Assembly: GCF_003993795.1 (NCBI RefSeq)
Contig: NZ_RWKV01000004.1
Coordinates: 62,001 to 126,000 of the forward strand
DNA length: 64,000 bases
Direction of reading: 5' to 3'
Source: Aquabacter cavernae
GTDB taxonomy: Bacteria; Pseudomonadota; Alphaproteobacteria; Rhizobiales; Xanthobacteraceae
This document shows, piece by piece, positions 54,469 through 63,328 of this stretch. The position numbers and the translations under genes were made by a program. Below the pieces are notes generated by a model that was not told the origin of the DNA, did not search any database, and was given only the letters and a program-made list of their open reading frames with translations. Every line of letters starts with the position of its first letter. The first letter of the stretch is position 1.

Positions 54469-55405
54469 CGCCACCCGCCCCCCCGAGCCCCGCGCGAAGC
54501 CCGCCCCCAAGGCCCGCTCGCTCACCCCCATCGTGCCGCGCGCCACCGTGGCAGGGCGCGCGCTGGTGGCGGTGGTGGCCATCATGACCTTCCTCGCGGC
54601 CCTGACGGTGGGCACCGTCATGGGCATTCGCGCCACCGCGCAGACTTGGCGCTCGGACGTGGCGCGGGAAGTCACCATCCAGATCCGCGCCGGGGATGCC
54701 GCCTCCGTGGAGGCGCAGGTGAAGACCGCCACGGACATCGCCACCCAGACACCCGGCGTCACCGCCGCCCATGTGCTCACGTCCGAGGACACCGCGCGGC
54801 TGCTGGAACCCTGGCTCGGCACGGGGCTCGATCTGTCGGACCTGCCGGTGCCGCGCATCATCGTCCTGCGCCTCGATGCCTCCTCCCCGCCCGACCTCAC
54901 CCGGCTGCGCCGCGTGCTCACCGACCGCATCCCCACCGCCACCCTGGACGACCACCGCACCTGGTCGCGCCGCCTCGGCGCCATGGCGGAAGGCGTCATC
55001 ATCGTGGGGCTCGGCGTTCTGGCCCTGGTGACGGCCGCCACGGTCCTCTCGGTCGTGTTCGCCACCCGCGCGGCGGTGGCCACCAACCGCACCGTGGTGG
55101 AGGTTCTGCACTTCGTCGGCGCGCGGGACGGCTTCATCGCGGCCCAGTTCCAGCGTCATTTCCTCAAGATCGGCGCCGAGGGGGGGATGATCGGCGGATC
55201 GCTCGCCGCGCTCCTGTTTCTCGGCTTCAGCCTCATGCCGCGCATCGGCGCGGGCGGCGATCCGGAAAGCCCCGGCGTCCTCTCCTGGCTGGAGCCGGGC
55301 CTGCTGGGCTATGGGGGCATGGTGCTGGCGGTGATGGTGGCGGCGGGCGTGACCGCGCTCACCTCGCGCATCACCGTCTACCGCACCCTGCGGACCATCC
55401 AATGA
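54455..55405 (+). CDS. ftsX: Cell division protein FtsX
   Basis: A 316-residue membrane protein with one N-terminal membrane segment (VAVVAIMTFLAALTVGTVMG), a periplasmic domain, and three C-terminal membrane segments. The start may be ATG 54455 or 54461. Both overlap ftsE. An Ala/Pro/Lys-rich cytoplasmic leader precedes the first segment. It partners FtsE in signalling to cell-wall hydrolases. Confidence 0.92.
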   Translation: MSMTDATRPPEPRAKPAPKARSLTPIVPRATVAGRALVAVVAIMTFLAALTVGTVMGIRATAQTWRSDVAREVTIQIRAGDAASVEAQVKTATDIATQTPGVTAAHVLTSEDTARLLEPWLGTGLDLSDLPVPRIIVLRLDASSPPDLTRLRRVLTDRIPTATLDDHRTWSRRLGAMAEGVIIVGLGVLALVTAATVLSVVFATRAAVATNRTVVEVLHFVGARDGFIAAQFQRHFLKIGAEGGMIGGSLAALLFLGFSLMPRIGAGGDPESPGVLSWLEPGLLGYGGMVLAVMVAAGVTALTSRITVYRTLRTIQ

Positions 55406-55505
55406 CCTTTTCCCGGGCGAAAAGCGGGCGGGGGCCTCTGGCCATGCCCTTTGCCGGCGCGGATTTTTCCTCGCCAGCGCCGCATTCTGGAGCCATCCTG
55501 AACTG

Positions 55506-56264
55506 ATGGAACCGAACACCGGAGCGGCTATGCCTCGCGGCGATGGCGCCGCAAGGGCGCGTACGGCGGGGACTGGCACGGGCGGCCGACGCTGGCTGCG
55601 CCGGGCGGCCTTTGCCGTGGGCGGTGTCGTGTGCGTGGCGGCTTTCGCCTTCCTGGCGGGCTTCGCCCTGTTCACCGCCCGCATCGCCAGTCGCGAGCCG
55701 GTGGTCCTCAAGCCGGCGGATGGCATCGTGGTGCTGACGGGCGGCGCCTCGCGGGTGTCTGACGGTATCCAGCTCCTGGCGGGGGGCCACGGGCGGCGCA
55801 TGCTCATTTCCGGGGTGAACCGCACCACCTCGGCGGAGGAACTGCGCCGGACCCTGCCCAATGGCGACACCCTGCTGGACTGCTGCGTGGATCTCGGCCG
55901 CAAGGCGCTGAACACCTGGGGCAATGCCATCGAGGTGGCGGAATGGACCCGCAGCCGGGATTTCCGCTCCCTGGTGGTGGTCACCTCCAGCTGGCACATG
56001 CCCCGCGCCTTGTTCGAGCTTGGCCGCATGATGCCGGAAGTGGAGCTGATCTCCTTCCCCGTGGTGACGGACCGGATGCAGGACGCGCAATGGTGGAGCG
56101 AGCCGCACACCGCCAAGCTCCTCATGAAGGAGTACGTCAAATATCTCATGGCCCACGCCAAGATCCGCCCCTTGCAGGCGGTGGCGCCGACCGGAGAGCC
56201 CGACGAAACGCAGAAGCCGCCGCCCGCGACCGCCAACGCCCCCCAGGCCGCCGCCACCCATTGA
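55506..56264 (+). CDS. YdcF family (DUF218) protein
   Basis: A 252-residue protein with one N-terminal membrane segment and a DUF218 domain (DGIVVLTGGASRVSDGIQLL, NTWGNAIEVAEWTR, VVVTSSWHMPRAL). Members such as SanA and YdcF act at the envelope or bind S-adenosylmethionine. It follows ftsX by 100 bases in a block conserved in Hyphomicrobiales. The C-terminal tail is Pro/Ala-rich. Confidence 0.9.
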   Translation: MEPNTGAAMPRGDGAARARTAGTGTGGRRWLRRAAFAVGGVVCVAAFAFLAGFALFTARIASREPVVLKPADGIVVLTGGASRVSDGIQLLAGGHGRRMLISGVNRTTSAEELRRTLPNGDTLLDCCVDLGRKALNTWGNAIEVAEWTRSRDFRSLVVVTSSWHMPRALFELGRMMPEVELISFPVVTDRMQDAQWWSEPHTAKLLMKEYVKYLMAHAKIRPLQAVAPTGEPDETQKPPPATANAPQAAATH

Positions 56265-56366
56265 CGCCCGGCCCTGCGGCATCGAACCCGTCGTGTCGAA
56301 CCTGAATGGCCGCGCGCGCCATTTCGCGCTATTGGACCCCGGCCTGCCGCCTTTTCGGGGACCGCC

Positions 56367-57161
56367 TTGACCCTGCTGCGCTCCATTGTGTTCCAGATCG
56401 CCTTCTACGCCGTCACCGCGGTGTTCGGCGTCCTGCTCCTGCCCTTCATGTTCATGCCGCGCCGCTGGCTGTGGCAGGGCGTGCGCACATGGCTGCAGGC
56501 ATGCCTGCTGGTGGCGCGCTATGTGGGCGGCATCCGCTCCGAGATCACCGGGCGGGAGAACATTCCGAAGGGCCCGCTCCTGGTGGCGGCCAAGCACCAG
56601 TCGGCGTGGGAAACCCTCGCTCTGCTGCTCCTGTTCGACGATCCCACCTTCATCCTGAAGCGGGAGCTGACCTGGATCCCCATCTTCGGCTGGTATCTCT
56701 GGCGCGCGGGCATGATCCCGGTGGACCGGGGCGCGGGCGCCGTGGCGCTCAAGGCCATGGCGGAGCGGGCGGCGGCCGAGTGCCACAAGGGGCGGCAGAT
56801 CCTCATCTTCCCGGAAGGGACACGGCGCCCGGCCGGCGCCGCTCCGCAATACAAGTTCGGCGTGGCGCACCTTTATGCCAGCCTCGGCGTGCCCTGCGTT
56901 CCCATCGGGCTGAATTCCGGCGTGTTCTGGCCGCGCCGCAAACCGATCCGTCCCGGCATCATCCGCGCCGAGATCCTACCGGCGGTTCCGGCCAAGCTTC
57001 CGCGCGGTGTGTTCGCGGCCCGTATCGAGCGCGAGATCGAGGCGTCCAGCAACCGCCTCATGGCCCAGGGGTGGGCGGAACTGGGCGAAGACCCGCCGCC
57101 GCAGGAAAGCGGTAAGGTTACGAAATTATCCCCGCTATCCCGCCCTGTGGAAAAGTCTTGA
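56367..57161 (+). CDS. plsC: 1-acylglycerol-3-phosphate acyltransferase (PlsC family)
   Basis: A 264-residue lysophospholipid acyltransferase with a TTG start at 56367. After a hydrophobic N-terminus it has the variant catalytic motif AKHQSAWETLAL (His then Glu in place of the usual Asp) and FPEGTRRPAG. It makes phosphatidic acid at the inner membrane. It is the last gene of the ftsEX-ydcF-plsC block. Confidence 0.92.
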   Translation: MTLLRSIVFQIAFYAVTAVFGVLLLPFMFMPRRWLWQGVRTWLQACLLVARYVGGIRSEITGRENIPKGPLLVAAKHQSAWETLALLLLFDDPTFILKRELTWIPIFGWYLWRAGMIPVDRGAGAVALKAMAERAAAECHKGRQILIFPEGTRRPAGAAPQYKFGVAHLYASLGVPCVPIGLNSGVFWPRRKPIRPGIIRAEILPAVPAKLPRGVFAARIEREIEASSNRLMAQGWAELGEDPPPQESGKVTKLSPLSRPVEKS

Positions 57162-57194
57162 TCTGCCGGTCCCCCGTGTTCTATTTTCGTTCTC

Positions 57195-57641
57195 ATGAAT
57201 GCGACTGATTCGTTCCTCGTTCCCTTGGTCGATGCGGGTCGGCTCTCCGGTTTGAAGAGCGGCCCCCTCGGTCCCCGCTTCCGCTTCTGGCGCGACCAGG
57301 ACGGCCGGAGGCACGTCTTTTCGGTCTATGAGACCGACACGGCGCCGGACTATTCCGACGCCCTCGCCGTGGTGGCGCGCCGCACGCCGGCGGGGCCCAT
57401 CGCCCTCTGGGCCGGCCCCACGGGAGAGCCCGCCCGCAAGGCCGCCGCGCGTTTCATGGCCGAAGAAATCCACATCCATGTGATGGGAGAGGACGCGCCC
57501 GACAGCCTCCAGGCCCTGCTGGCGCCCCCGGCGCCGCGCGCCCAGCCCATGCCCGTTCAGACCGCGCCCGCGAACCAGATGACCGCGCGCCCGGTCCATA
57601 GCGAAGCGCTGGCCGCCCGCGCCGGACGCCGCGCCGCCTGA
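57195..57641 (+). CDS. Hypothetical protein
   Basis: A 148-residue protein from ATG 57195, 33 bases after plsC. The first 95 residues look folded (LVDAGRLSGLKSGPLGPRF, FSVYETDTAPDYSDALAVVA). The C-terminus is Ala/Pro-rich. No signal peptide or named motif. It is probably co-transcribed with plsC. Unknown function. Confidence 0.78.
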   Translation: MNATDSFLVPLVDAGRLSGLKSGPLGPRFRFWRDQDGRRHVFSVYETDTAPDYSDALAVVARRTPAGPIALWAGPTGEPARKAAARFMAEEIHIHVMGEDAPDSLQALLAPPAPRAQPMPVQTAPANQMTARPVHSEALAARAGRRAA

Positions 57642-57657
57642 GGCGCAGGTCCTCGGA

Positions 57658-58224
57658 TCAGTCCCGCCCCTCCTGGAGGCGGTGGGCGATCCAGGAGAGG
57701 CCGGGATCGCGGATACCCATGGCCTTCAGCTCCGAGACCGTGGAGGTCACATAATCCCGGTTCGGCCCGGACTGGCCGTGGGCCGCCCGCACCAGATGCA
57801 GTTGCGCCTCATGGTCCAGCCCCTTGGCATATTGGGCATGGGCGCGGTTCACCAGATAGACCACCGCGGGCGTGTCCCGGCCGGACCCGTCCAGCAGGCG
57901 AATGCGGCGGGTGGCCTCGCGATAGACCCCCGATATCTGCTCCCGCGCGGTGAGATAATCATGGGTCTGCGGCCAGTCCGCCGCCGTCACCCGATAGGCG
58001 ATGCCCCGGCACGAGCCGCCAATGTCGAGCCCGAGCACGAGGCCCGGCCGCTCGGGCGTCCCGCGATGATGGAACGAATAGATGCACAGGGCCCGGTGGG
58101 CACCGATGAGGCGCGCCTCCACGCGCTCCGCGAAAGCGAAGCCGGGATTCCACATGAGGGAACCGTAACCGAACACCCAGCGGTCGGGATCAGGGGCGGG
58201 AGGCGGTTTCACGAGGGCACACAT
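57658..58224 (-). CDS. Gamma-glutamylcyclotransferase, ChaC type
   Basis: A 188-residue ChaC-like enzyme that degrades glutathione to 5-oxoproline and Cys-Gly. The glycine-rich start WVFGYGSLMWNPGF is the substrate loop. A conserved Glu occurs in SGVYREATRRI. ATG 58224 is preferred over TTG 58230. It is convergent with the hypothetical gene and divergent from the DUF2125 gene. Confidence 0.92.
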   Translation of the reverse strand: MCALVKPPPAPDPDRWVFGYGSLMWNPGFAFAERVEARLIGAHRALCIYSFHHRGTPERPGLVLGLDIGGSCRGIAYRVTAADWPQTHDYLTAREQISGVYREATRRIRLLDGSGRDTPAVVYLVNRAHAQYAKGLDHEAQLHLVRAAHGQSGPNRDYVTSTVSELKAMGIRDPGLSWIAHRLQEGRD

Positions 58225-58297
58225 TGACAAGTCGGCACTTCCCGTCGCCTAACAGCGCCTTCCCTCCCCTGCAAGCCGATATGGACCAGGAAGGCGC

Positions 58298-59365
58298 ATG
58301 ACCGTCATTTCTCCCGCGCCCCGGCGCCGCAAGCCCTGGATCATGGCCGTTCCGCTGCTGCTCGTGGTGGTGCTCGGCATCTGCTGGAGCGGGCTCTGGT
58401 TCTTTGCCTCCGCCCATGCGGAACGGGAGCTGGACGCCTGGGTGGCGCGCGAAGCCATGCTCGGCCGCGTGTGGGACTGCAAGGACCGCACGCTCGGCGG
58501 CTTTCCCTTCCGCTTCGAGCTCATGTGCGCCGAGCCCTCCCTGACCCTGCGCGGCACGGGCGACACGGTGCGCATCACCGCCGCTGCCGGCCATGCGGTG
58601 GCGCAGGTCTGGGCGCCGAACCATATGGTCGCGGAATTCCAAGGCCCGGCGAAGGTGCAGGACCTCGCCACAGGCCATGTCTACGGCGCCACATGGTCCC
58701 TGCTGCAGATGAGCGGCGTCGCCAATATGGATGGCATCGCGCAGCGCTTCTCGCTGACGGTGGACAATCCCGCCATCCAGTCGGCCCCGGGAGATACGGC
58801 TCAGACCCTGTTCACGGCCAAGCATTTCGAGGCCCATGCCCGCCGCACCCCGCACACGAGCGCAGGCGGACCCGACGGCGTGGACTATGCGATCGGTCTC
58901 GTGGACGGCAACAATCCCGGCCTTGCCGGCGGCGGCGGCGTTGCCGGGCCGGTCAATCTCGTGCTCCAGGGCAGCGTGACGGCGATAGACAATCTCCAGC
59001 CCATGTCGCTCCCCGAGCGCATCAAGGCCTGGTCCGCCGCCAACGGCACCCTGAAGGTGGACACGTTCAGCCTGACCACGCCCAAGGCCGCGCTCACCGC
59101 CAACGGCGCGCTGGGCGTGGACCCGCTGGGCCGGGTGTTCGGCGCGGTCAGCATCGGCTTCTCGGGGGTGGACGAACTCACCCGCGCCTTGGCCCAAGGC
59201 GGCATCATTTCCCCGGAGATCGCCTCCATCGTGAACGCCCTCGCTCTCGCCGGGCGGCCGGGCGACGTGGCGGGCCGCCGGGGCACCACCTTCTCGGTCA
59301 CCTTGAAGGAAGGCGCGGTGCAGCTCGGCAAGGTGCCCATGGGGATCATCCCGCCCTTGTTCTGA
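58298..59365 (+). CDS. DUF2125 family protein
   Basis: A 355-residue envelope protein with one N-terminal membrane segment (IMAVPLLLVVVLGICWSGLW) and a periplasmic part with beta-rich repeats, including DCKDRTLGGFPFRFELMC. This pattern matches DUF2125, common in Hyphomicrobiales, function unknown. ATG 58298 has AGGAAGG upstream. A short spacer with small hairpins follows. Confidence 0.9.
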   Translation: MTVISPAPRRRKPWIMAVPLLLVVVLGICWSGLWFFASAHAERELDAWVAREAMLGRVWDCKDRTLGGFPFRFELMCAEPSLTLRGTGDTVRITAAAGHAVAQVWAPNHMVAEFQGPAKVQDLATGHVYGATWSLLQMSGVANMDGIAQRFSLTVDNPAIQSAPGDTAQTLFTAKHFEAHARRTPHTSAGGPDGVDYAIGLVDGNNPGLAGGGGVAGPVNLVLQGSVTAIDNLQPMSLPERIKAWSAANGTLKVDTFSLTTPKAALTANGALGVDPLGRVFGAVSIGFSGVDELTRALAQGGIISPEIASIVNALALAGRPGDVAGRRGTTFSVTLKEGAVQLGKVPMGIIPPLF

Positions 59366-59408
59366 CGCGCCCCGGAAAGCCGTGGGGACGCGCTTAGACC
59401 CGCTGATT

Positions 59409-59442
59409 AAGAGTCAGCTGCTCTTGGCGCCCGTCTACGGGC
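59409..59442. terminator. Small stem-loops between convergent genes
   Basis: AAGAG and CTCTT arms flank TCAGCTG at 59409-59425. GCCCG and CGGGC flank TCTA at 59429-59442. They lie between the DUF2125 stop and the XRE gene stop. Weak, without T-runs. Confidence 0.4.
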
Positions 59443-59448
59443 TCGCGC

Positions 59449-60036
59449 TCAGATGGCGAGGCTACGGATGAAGCGCAGCGTGCCGGTGCCGACATTGACG
59501 AACATATAGGGGCGATCGCTGCGGAAGATCAGGAAGTCGCCGGTCTCCACGCGCCGCGTGCCGCCTTCCATCTCCACCTCCAGCACGCCCTCCAGCACAT
59601 AGAGCATCTCGCTCCAGCCCACGCTCGCCGCCGTCTCGCCCTCATAGCGCTCGCCCGGCGCGAGCGCCCAGGTCCACATCTCCACCTCGCTCACGGCCGG
59701 GGCGGTGCCCAGCAGCACCGCGCGACTTTCCGGCGTCTCGCCCTGCCAGAGCAGGCTGCGGATGCGGGTGCCGTCCTGGGCCTCCGGCGCGCGCACCAGA
59801 TGGGAGAAGCTGGTGCCCAGCGCGGCGGCGATGCGATCGAGATTGCTGAGGCTGATATTGGCCTCGCCGGATTCGATGCCCACGATCATCCGCCGGCTCA
59901 GGCCCGACGCCTCGGCCAATGCCGCCTGACTGAGACCCGCCTCCTGGCGCAGGCGGCGGATATTGTCACCGACGCACGCCAGTACATCGGGCCGGGAGGC
60001 GGAATCCGGTTCTTGACTGCGCACTATATTGCTCAT
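59449..60036 (-). CDS. XRE-family regulator with a C-terminal cupin domain
   Basis: A 195-residue protein. The HTH lies about residues 22-75 (NIRRLRQEAGLSQAALAEAS, RRMIVGIESGEANISLSNLD). The C-terminal cupin spans about 125-190 (MLYVLEGVLEVEMEGGTRRV, ETGDFLIFRSDRPY) and likely senses a small molecule. Its ATG is 14 bases from the divergent transporter ATG, and direct repeats cover both starts. It probably represses itself and the transporter. Confidence 0.9.
   Translation of the reverse strand: MSNIVRSQEPDSASRPDVLACVGDNIRRLRQEAGLSQAALAEASGLSRRMIVGIESGEANISLSNLDRIAAALGTSFSHLVRAPEAQDGTRIRSLLWQGETPESRAVLLGTAPAVSEVEMWTWALAPGERYEGETAASVGWSEMLYVLEGVLEVEMEGGTRRVETGDFLIFRSDRPYMFVNVGTGTLRFIRSLAI
60017..60032. 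promoter_or_regulatory. Direct-repeat operator 1, inside the XRE gene start
   Basis: CTGCGCACTATATTGC matches 60042-60057 at 15 of 16 positions, with starts 25 bases apart. It lies within the first codons of the XRE gene. The inner GCACTATATTGC is itself nearly palindromic. Confidence 0.6.
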
Positions 60037-60041
60037 AGAAC

Positions 60042-60057
60042 CTGCGCACTATGTTGC
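60042..60057. promoter_or_regulatory. Direct-repeat operator 2, at the transporter start
   Basis: CTGCGCACTATGTTGC covers the ATG at 60051 of the divergent transporter gene. Its spacing of about 2.5 helical turns from the first copy suggests two dimers on the same face of DNA or a looped arrangement. Confidence 0.6.
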
Positions 60058-61022
60058 ACACACCCACTCCCACGCCCGTGGCCCGCTTGGAAGGCCACAC
60101 CTTCCCCCCGCGCGCTCCGCGCCGGGAGAGCCTCCTGTCGCAGCTTAAGGGCAAGCTTGCGGGAACGCGAGGCAGCGAGGCCGCGCTGGTCGGCATCACC
60201 ATGATCTGGGGCACCACCTTCCTGGTGGTGCACGGCCTGTTGACGCATACCGGGCCGCTCATGCTCACGGGCATGCGGTTCGGCTTCGCGACGCTCGCGC
60301 TCATGGCGGTGTTCGGCTCGGCCCTGAAGGGCATCACCCGGCGCGAGCTGGCGGCGGGCGCCCTCGTGGGCGTCTCCATCTTCTTCGGCTATGCGCTGCA
60401 GGCGAAGGGCATGGAGACCATCCCGTCCAGCAAGTCGGCCTTCATCACCGCGCTCTATGTGCCGCTGGTGCCGCTGCTGCAATGGGCGGTCATGCGCAAG
60501 CGGCCCCATATCATGGCCTGGATCGGCATCGGCCTCGCCTTTGCGGGCCTCGTGCTGCTGGCGGGTCCGGACGGCGCGTCGCTGGGGCTGGGGGAAGGCG
60601 AAGTGCTGACCCTCATCGCCACCCTCGCCATCGCCGCCGAAATCCTGCTGGTGGGCACCTTCGCCGGCTCGGTGGATGTGCGGCGGGTGAGCATCGTGCA
60701 GCTGGGCGTTGCCTCCCTGCTCGCCTTCCTGGCCATGCCCGTGGTGGGCGAGGCGGTTCCCGCCTTCTCCTGGACGCTGGTGATCGCCACCTGCACGCTG
60801 GGCATCGCCTCGGCCCTGATCCAGGTGACCATGAACTGGGCGCAAAAGCGCGTCTCGCCCACCCGCGCCACCGTCATCTATGCCGGCGAGCCGGTCTGGG
60901 CGGGCATTGCAGGACGGCTTGCAGGCGAGCGTCTTCCCGCCCTCGCCATCCTCGGCGCGGCGCTGATCGTGCTGGGCGTCATCGTGAGCGAACTGCGCCT
61001 GAAGGCCCGCAAGGCGGATTGA
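60051..61022 (+). CDS. EamA/DMT-family transporter
   Basis: A 323-residue inner-membrane transporter with ten hydrophobic segments. Segments include LVGITMIWGTTFLVVHGLLT and AWIGIGLAFAGLVLLAGPDG. About 45 hydrophilic residues precede the first membrane segment. The annotated ATG at 60051 overlaps a putative operator and has no ribosome-binding site. A GTG at 60078 is an alternative. It is regulated, by inference, by the divergent XRE-cupin protein. Confidence 0.88.
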   Translation: MLHTPTPTPVARLEGHTFPPRAPRRESLLSQLKGKLAGTRGSEAALVGITMIWGTTFLVVHGLLTHTGPLMLTGMRFGFATLALMAVFGSALKGITRRELAAGALVGVSIFFGYALQAKGMETIPSSKSAFITALYVPLVPLLQWAVMRKRPHIMAWIGIGLAFAGLVLLAGPDGASLGLGEGEVLTLIATLAIAAEILLVGTFAGSVDVRRVSIVQLGVASLLAFLAMPVVGEAVPAFSWTLVIATCTLGIASALIQVTMNWAQKRVSPTRATVIYAGEPVWAGIAGRLAGERLPALAILGAALIVLGVIVSELRLKARKAD

Positions 61023-61085
61023 TACCATCGGCTCCGGTCTTTGACCGGTGCCAAATGGGTCTCGCTCAAGCGCCGCGCGGGCTTG
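61022..61085. repeat. 64-bp dispersed repeat with two stem-loops, copy 2
   Basis: Same length and orientation as 41653-41716. It starts on the last base of the transporter stop codon. The first hairpin CCGGTC-TTT-GACCGG lies at 61034-61048. A true intrinsic terminator follows at once. Confidence 0.8.
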
Positions 61086-61089
61086 ACCA

Positions 61090-61121
61090 AAGGCCCGTGA
61101 GCGTTGCTCGCGGGCCTTTTC
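61090..61121 (+). terminator. Intrinsic terminator of the transporter gene
   Basis: AAGGCCCGTGAGC pairs with GCTCGCGGGCCTT around a GTT loop, with one wobble pair, and TTTT follows on the plus strand. It lies between the transporter and the convergent tyrC gene. Confidence 0.8.
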
Positions 61122-61146
61122 TCATGAGGTTTCCATAAGCCCCGCG

Positions 61147-62073
61147 CTATTTCACGTCCGGCGTGCGGCGGCCGAAATCGGGCGCCGCCGTTTCCTGGCC
61201 CATCTCGATGATGGACCGACGGATGGCCCGCGTGCGGGCGAAATGGTCGTACAGCGCCTCCCCGTCCCCATAGCGGATCGCCCGCTGGAGCTGGGACAGG
61301 TCCTCGTTGAAGCGGCCCAGCATCTCCAGAACCGCCTCGCGATTGTTCAGGAACACGTCGCGCCACATGGTGGGGTCGGAGGCGGCGATGCGGGTGAAGT
61401 CCCGGAAGCCGCCGGCGGAGAACTTGATCACCTCGGAGGTGAGCGTCTCCTCCAGATGCGCCGCCGTGCCCACGATGTTGTAGGCGATGAGATGCGGCAC
61501 ATGGCTGGTGATGGCGAGCACCAGGTCATGGTGCCGGGCGGTCATGGTCTCCACATTCGCGCCCATGCCCCGCCACAGCGCGCATAGCCGTTCCACTGCC
61601 GCTTCGTCCGCGCCGTCCGGCGGGGTGACGATGCACCAGCGGTTCTCGAACAGGCTCGCAAAGCCGGCGTCCGGTCCCGAAAACTCGGTTCCCGCCACGG
61701 GATGGGCGGGCACCAGATGGGCGTGCGGGGGAATGTGGGGCCCCATGGCCTCCACCACCGCGCCCTTCACCGAGCCCACATCCGATACGACGGCCCCGGC
61801 CTTCAGCGTGGGGGCGATCTCGATTGCCACCGCCTCGGAAGCCCCCACGGGGACGCAGGCGATGACAATGTCCGCTCCGCGCGCCGCCTCGGCGGCGGTC
61901 TCGGGCACCTCATGGGCAAAGCCCAGCTCCCGCACCCGTGCGCGCACGGCCGGATCGGCATCGGAGACCACCACCTGGGCGGCAATCCCCTTCTCACGGG
62001 CCGCACGGGCGATGGAGGAGCCGATGAGGCCCGCGCCGATGATGGTCAGGCGATCCACGAGAGGCCCGCTCAC
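61147..62073 (-). CDS. tyrC: Prephenate/arogenate dehydrogenase
   Basis: A 308-residue NAD(P)-dependent dehydrogenase for tyrosine synthesis. The Rossmann loop [15 protein letters not shown] lies at the N-terminus. The catalytic His occurs in [13 protein letters not shown], and [17 protein letters not shown] follows. Start is GTG 62073, overlapping the hisC stop (GTGA), so the long upstream frame is rejected. Arogenate versus prephenate preference is not readable. Confidence 0.9.
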   Translation of the reverse strand: MSGPLVDRLTIIGAGLIGSSIARAAREKGIAAQVVVSDADPAVRARVRELGFAHEVPETAAEAARGADIVIACVPVGASEAVAIEIAPTLKAGAVVSDVGSVKGAVVEAMGPHIPPHAHLVPAHPVAGTEFSGPDAGFASLFENRWCIVTPPDGADEAAVERLCALWRGMGANVETMTARHHDLVLAITSHVPHLIAYNIVGTAAHLEETLTSEVIKFSAGGFRDFTRIAASDPTMWRDVFLNNREAVLEMLGRFNEDLSQLQRAIRYGDGEALYDHFARTRAIRRSIIEMGQETAAPDFGRRTPDVK

Positions 62074-63194
62074 CGCGCCGCTCCCGCGAGGAAATCGGAG
62101 AGGGCATGCACGGTGAGGACGTTCGCCTCTTCCGAGCCGATGGTCATGCGCAGGGCGTTGGGCAGGCCATAGGCCCCCACGGGCCGCAGGATCAGCCCCC
62201 GCTGGGTCAGGAAGGCATCCGCCGCCGCCCGCTGGGCCACATCGGCGAAATGGATGAGCACGAAGTTCGCCGCAGAGGGCGTGACCGCGAGACCCAGTTC
62301 CGCCACCTGCCGGGAGACCTTGGGAAGCCAATGGTCGTTATGGGCCACCGCCGCCGCCACATGGGCACTGTCGGCGATGGCCGCGATGCCCGCCGCAATG
62401 GCCGGGCCGGACACGTTGAACGGCCCGCGCACCCGGTTCAGCGCATCGATCACCACCGCCGGCCCCACCGCCCAGCCGAGCCGCAGCGCCGCAAGCCCGT
62501 GGATCTTGGAGAAGGTGCGGGTCATCAGCACGTTGGGCGCCTCAAGGGAGAGGCGCTGGCCAGGGTCGAAATCCGGGCGGTGCAGATATTCCGCATAGGC
62601 CGCATCCAGCACCAGCAGCACATGGCGGGGCAGCGCCGCATGCAGGCGCTCCACCTCGGCATAGGGCAGGTAGGTGCCGGTGGGATTGTTGGGATTGGCC
62701 AGGAACACCACCCGCGTGCGGGGCGTCACGCAGGCCAGCATGGCGTCCACGTCCGCCGTGTGGTCGCGTTCCGCCGCAACCACGGGCGTGGCGCCCGCCG
62801 CCAGCGTGGCGATGCGATAGACCAGGAAGCCGTATTGGGAGAAGACGCATTCGTCGCCCGGCCCCAGATAGGCCTTGGCCGCCAGCGCCAAAAGCTCGTC
62901 CGATCCCGCCCCGCACATGATGCGCGCGGGATCGATGCCGTGCACCGCACCGATGGCCTCGCGCAGCAGGATGGCGCTGCCGTCCGGATAATCGGCGAGA
63001 TAGTGAGCCGCCTCAATATAGGCCGCGCGAGCGCGCGGGCTCGCGCCGAGCGGCGTCTCGTTGGACGACAGCTTGAACACCTTGGCGACGCCGGGTGCCT
63101 GGCTGCGGCCGGGCACATAGGCGTCGATGGCCATCACCCCCGGACGGGGCGTGGGCACGGCATGGATGGTGCGCTCGGGCACAAGGGCGGACAT
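62070..63194 (-). CDS. hisC: Histidinol-phosphate/aromatic aminotransferase
   Basis: A 374-residue PLP enzyme of the HisC type. The PLP-Lys motif [15 protein letters not shown] is present. [15 protein letters not shown] and [13 protein letters not shown] are also typical. Located between a chorismate mutase gene and tyrC, it likely serves as an aromatic aminotransferase as well as, or instead of, histidine synthesis. ATG 63194. Confidence 0.92.
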   Translation of the reverse strand: MSALVPERTIHAVPTPRPGVMAIDAYVPGRSQAPGVAKVFKLSSNETPLGASPRARAAYIEAAHYLADYPDGSAILLREAIGAVHGIDPARIMCGAGSDELLALAAKAYLGPGDECVFSQYGFLVYRIATLAAGATPVVAAERDHTADVDAMLACVTPRTRVVFLANPNNPTGTYLPYAEVERLHAALPRHVLLVLDAAYAEYLHRPDFDPGQRLSLEAPNVLMTRTFSKIHGLAALRLGWAVGPAVVIDALNRVRGPFNVSGPAIAAGIAAIADSAHVAAAVAHNDHWLPKVSRQVAELGLAVTPSAANFVLIHFADVAQRAAADAFLTQRGLILRPVGAYGLPNALRMTIGSEEANVLTVHALSDFLAGAAR

Positions 63195-63219
63195 GGCGAA
63201 CTCCGGGCAAGAGCCTCAT

Positions 63220-63320
63220 CCGATCCCGCCGGTCCGGCCGGATCGGAACGCGCTCTCGCTTTCTGAAAAGAGACGGGTTCAGTGGTGAGACGGGATCGCC
63301 GAACGATCTCGCCTCACCAC
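63220..63320. terminator. Two stem-loops between chorismate mutase and hisC genes
   Basis: One has arms CCGATCC (63220-63226) and GGATCGG (63240-63246). The other is a 17-bp imperfect stem: 63282-63298 pairs with 63304-63320 at 15 of 17 positions around a 5-base loop, the arms starting GTGGTGAG and ending CTCACCAC. They may act as an attenuator or partial terminator upstream of hisC. Confidence 0.55.
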
Positions 63321-63328
63321 ATCCGGCT

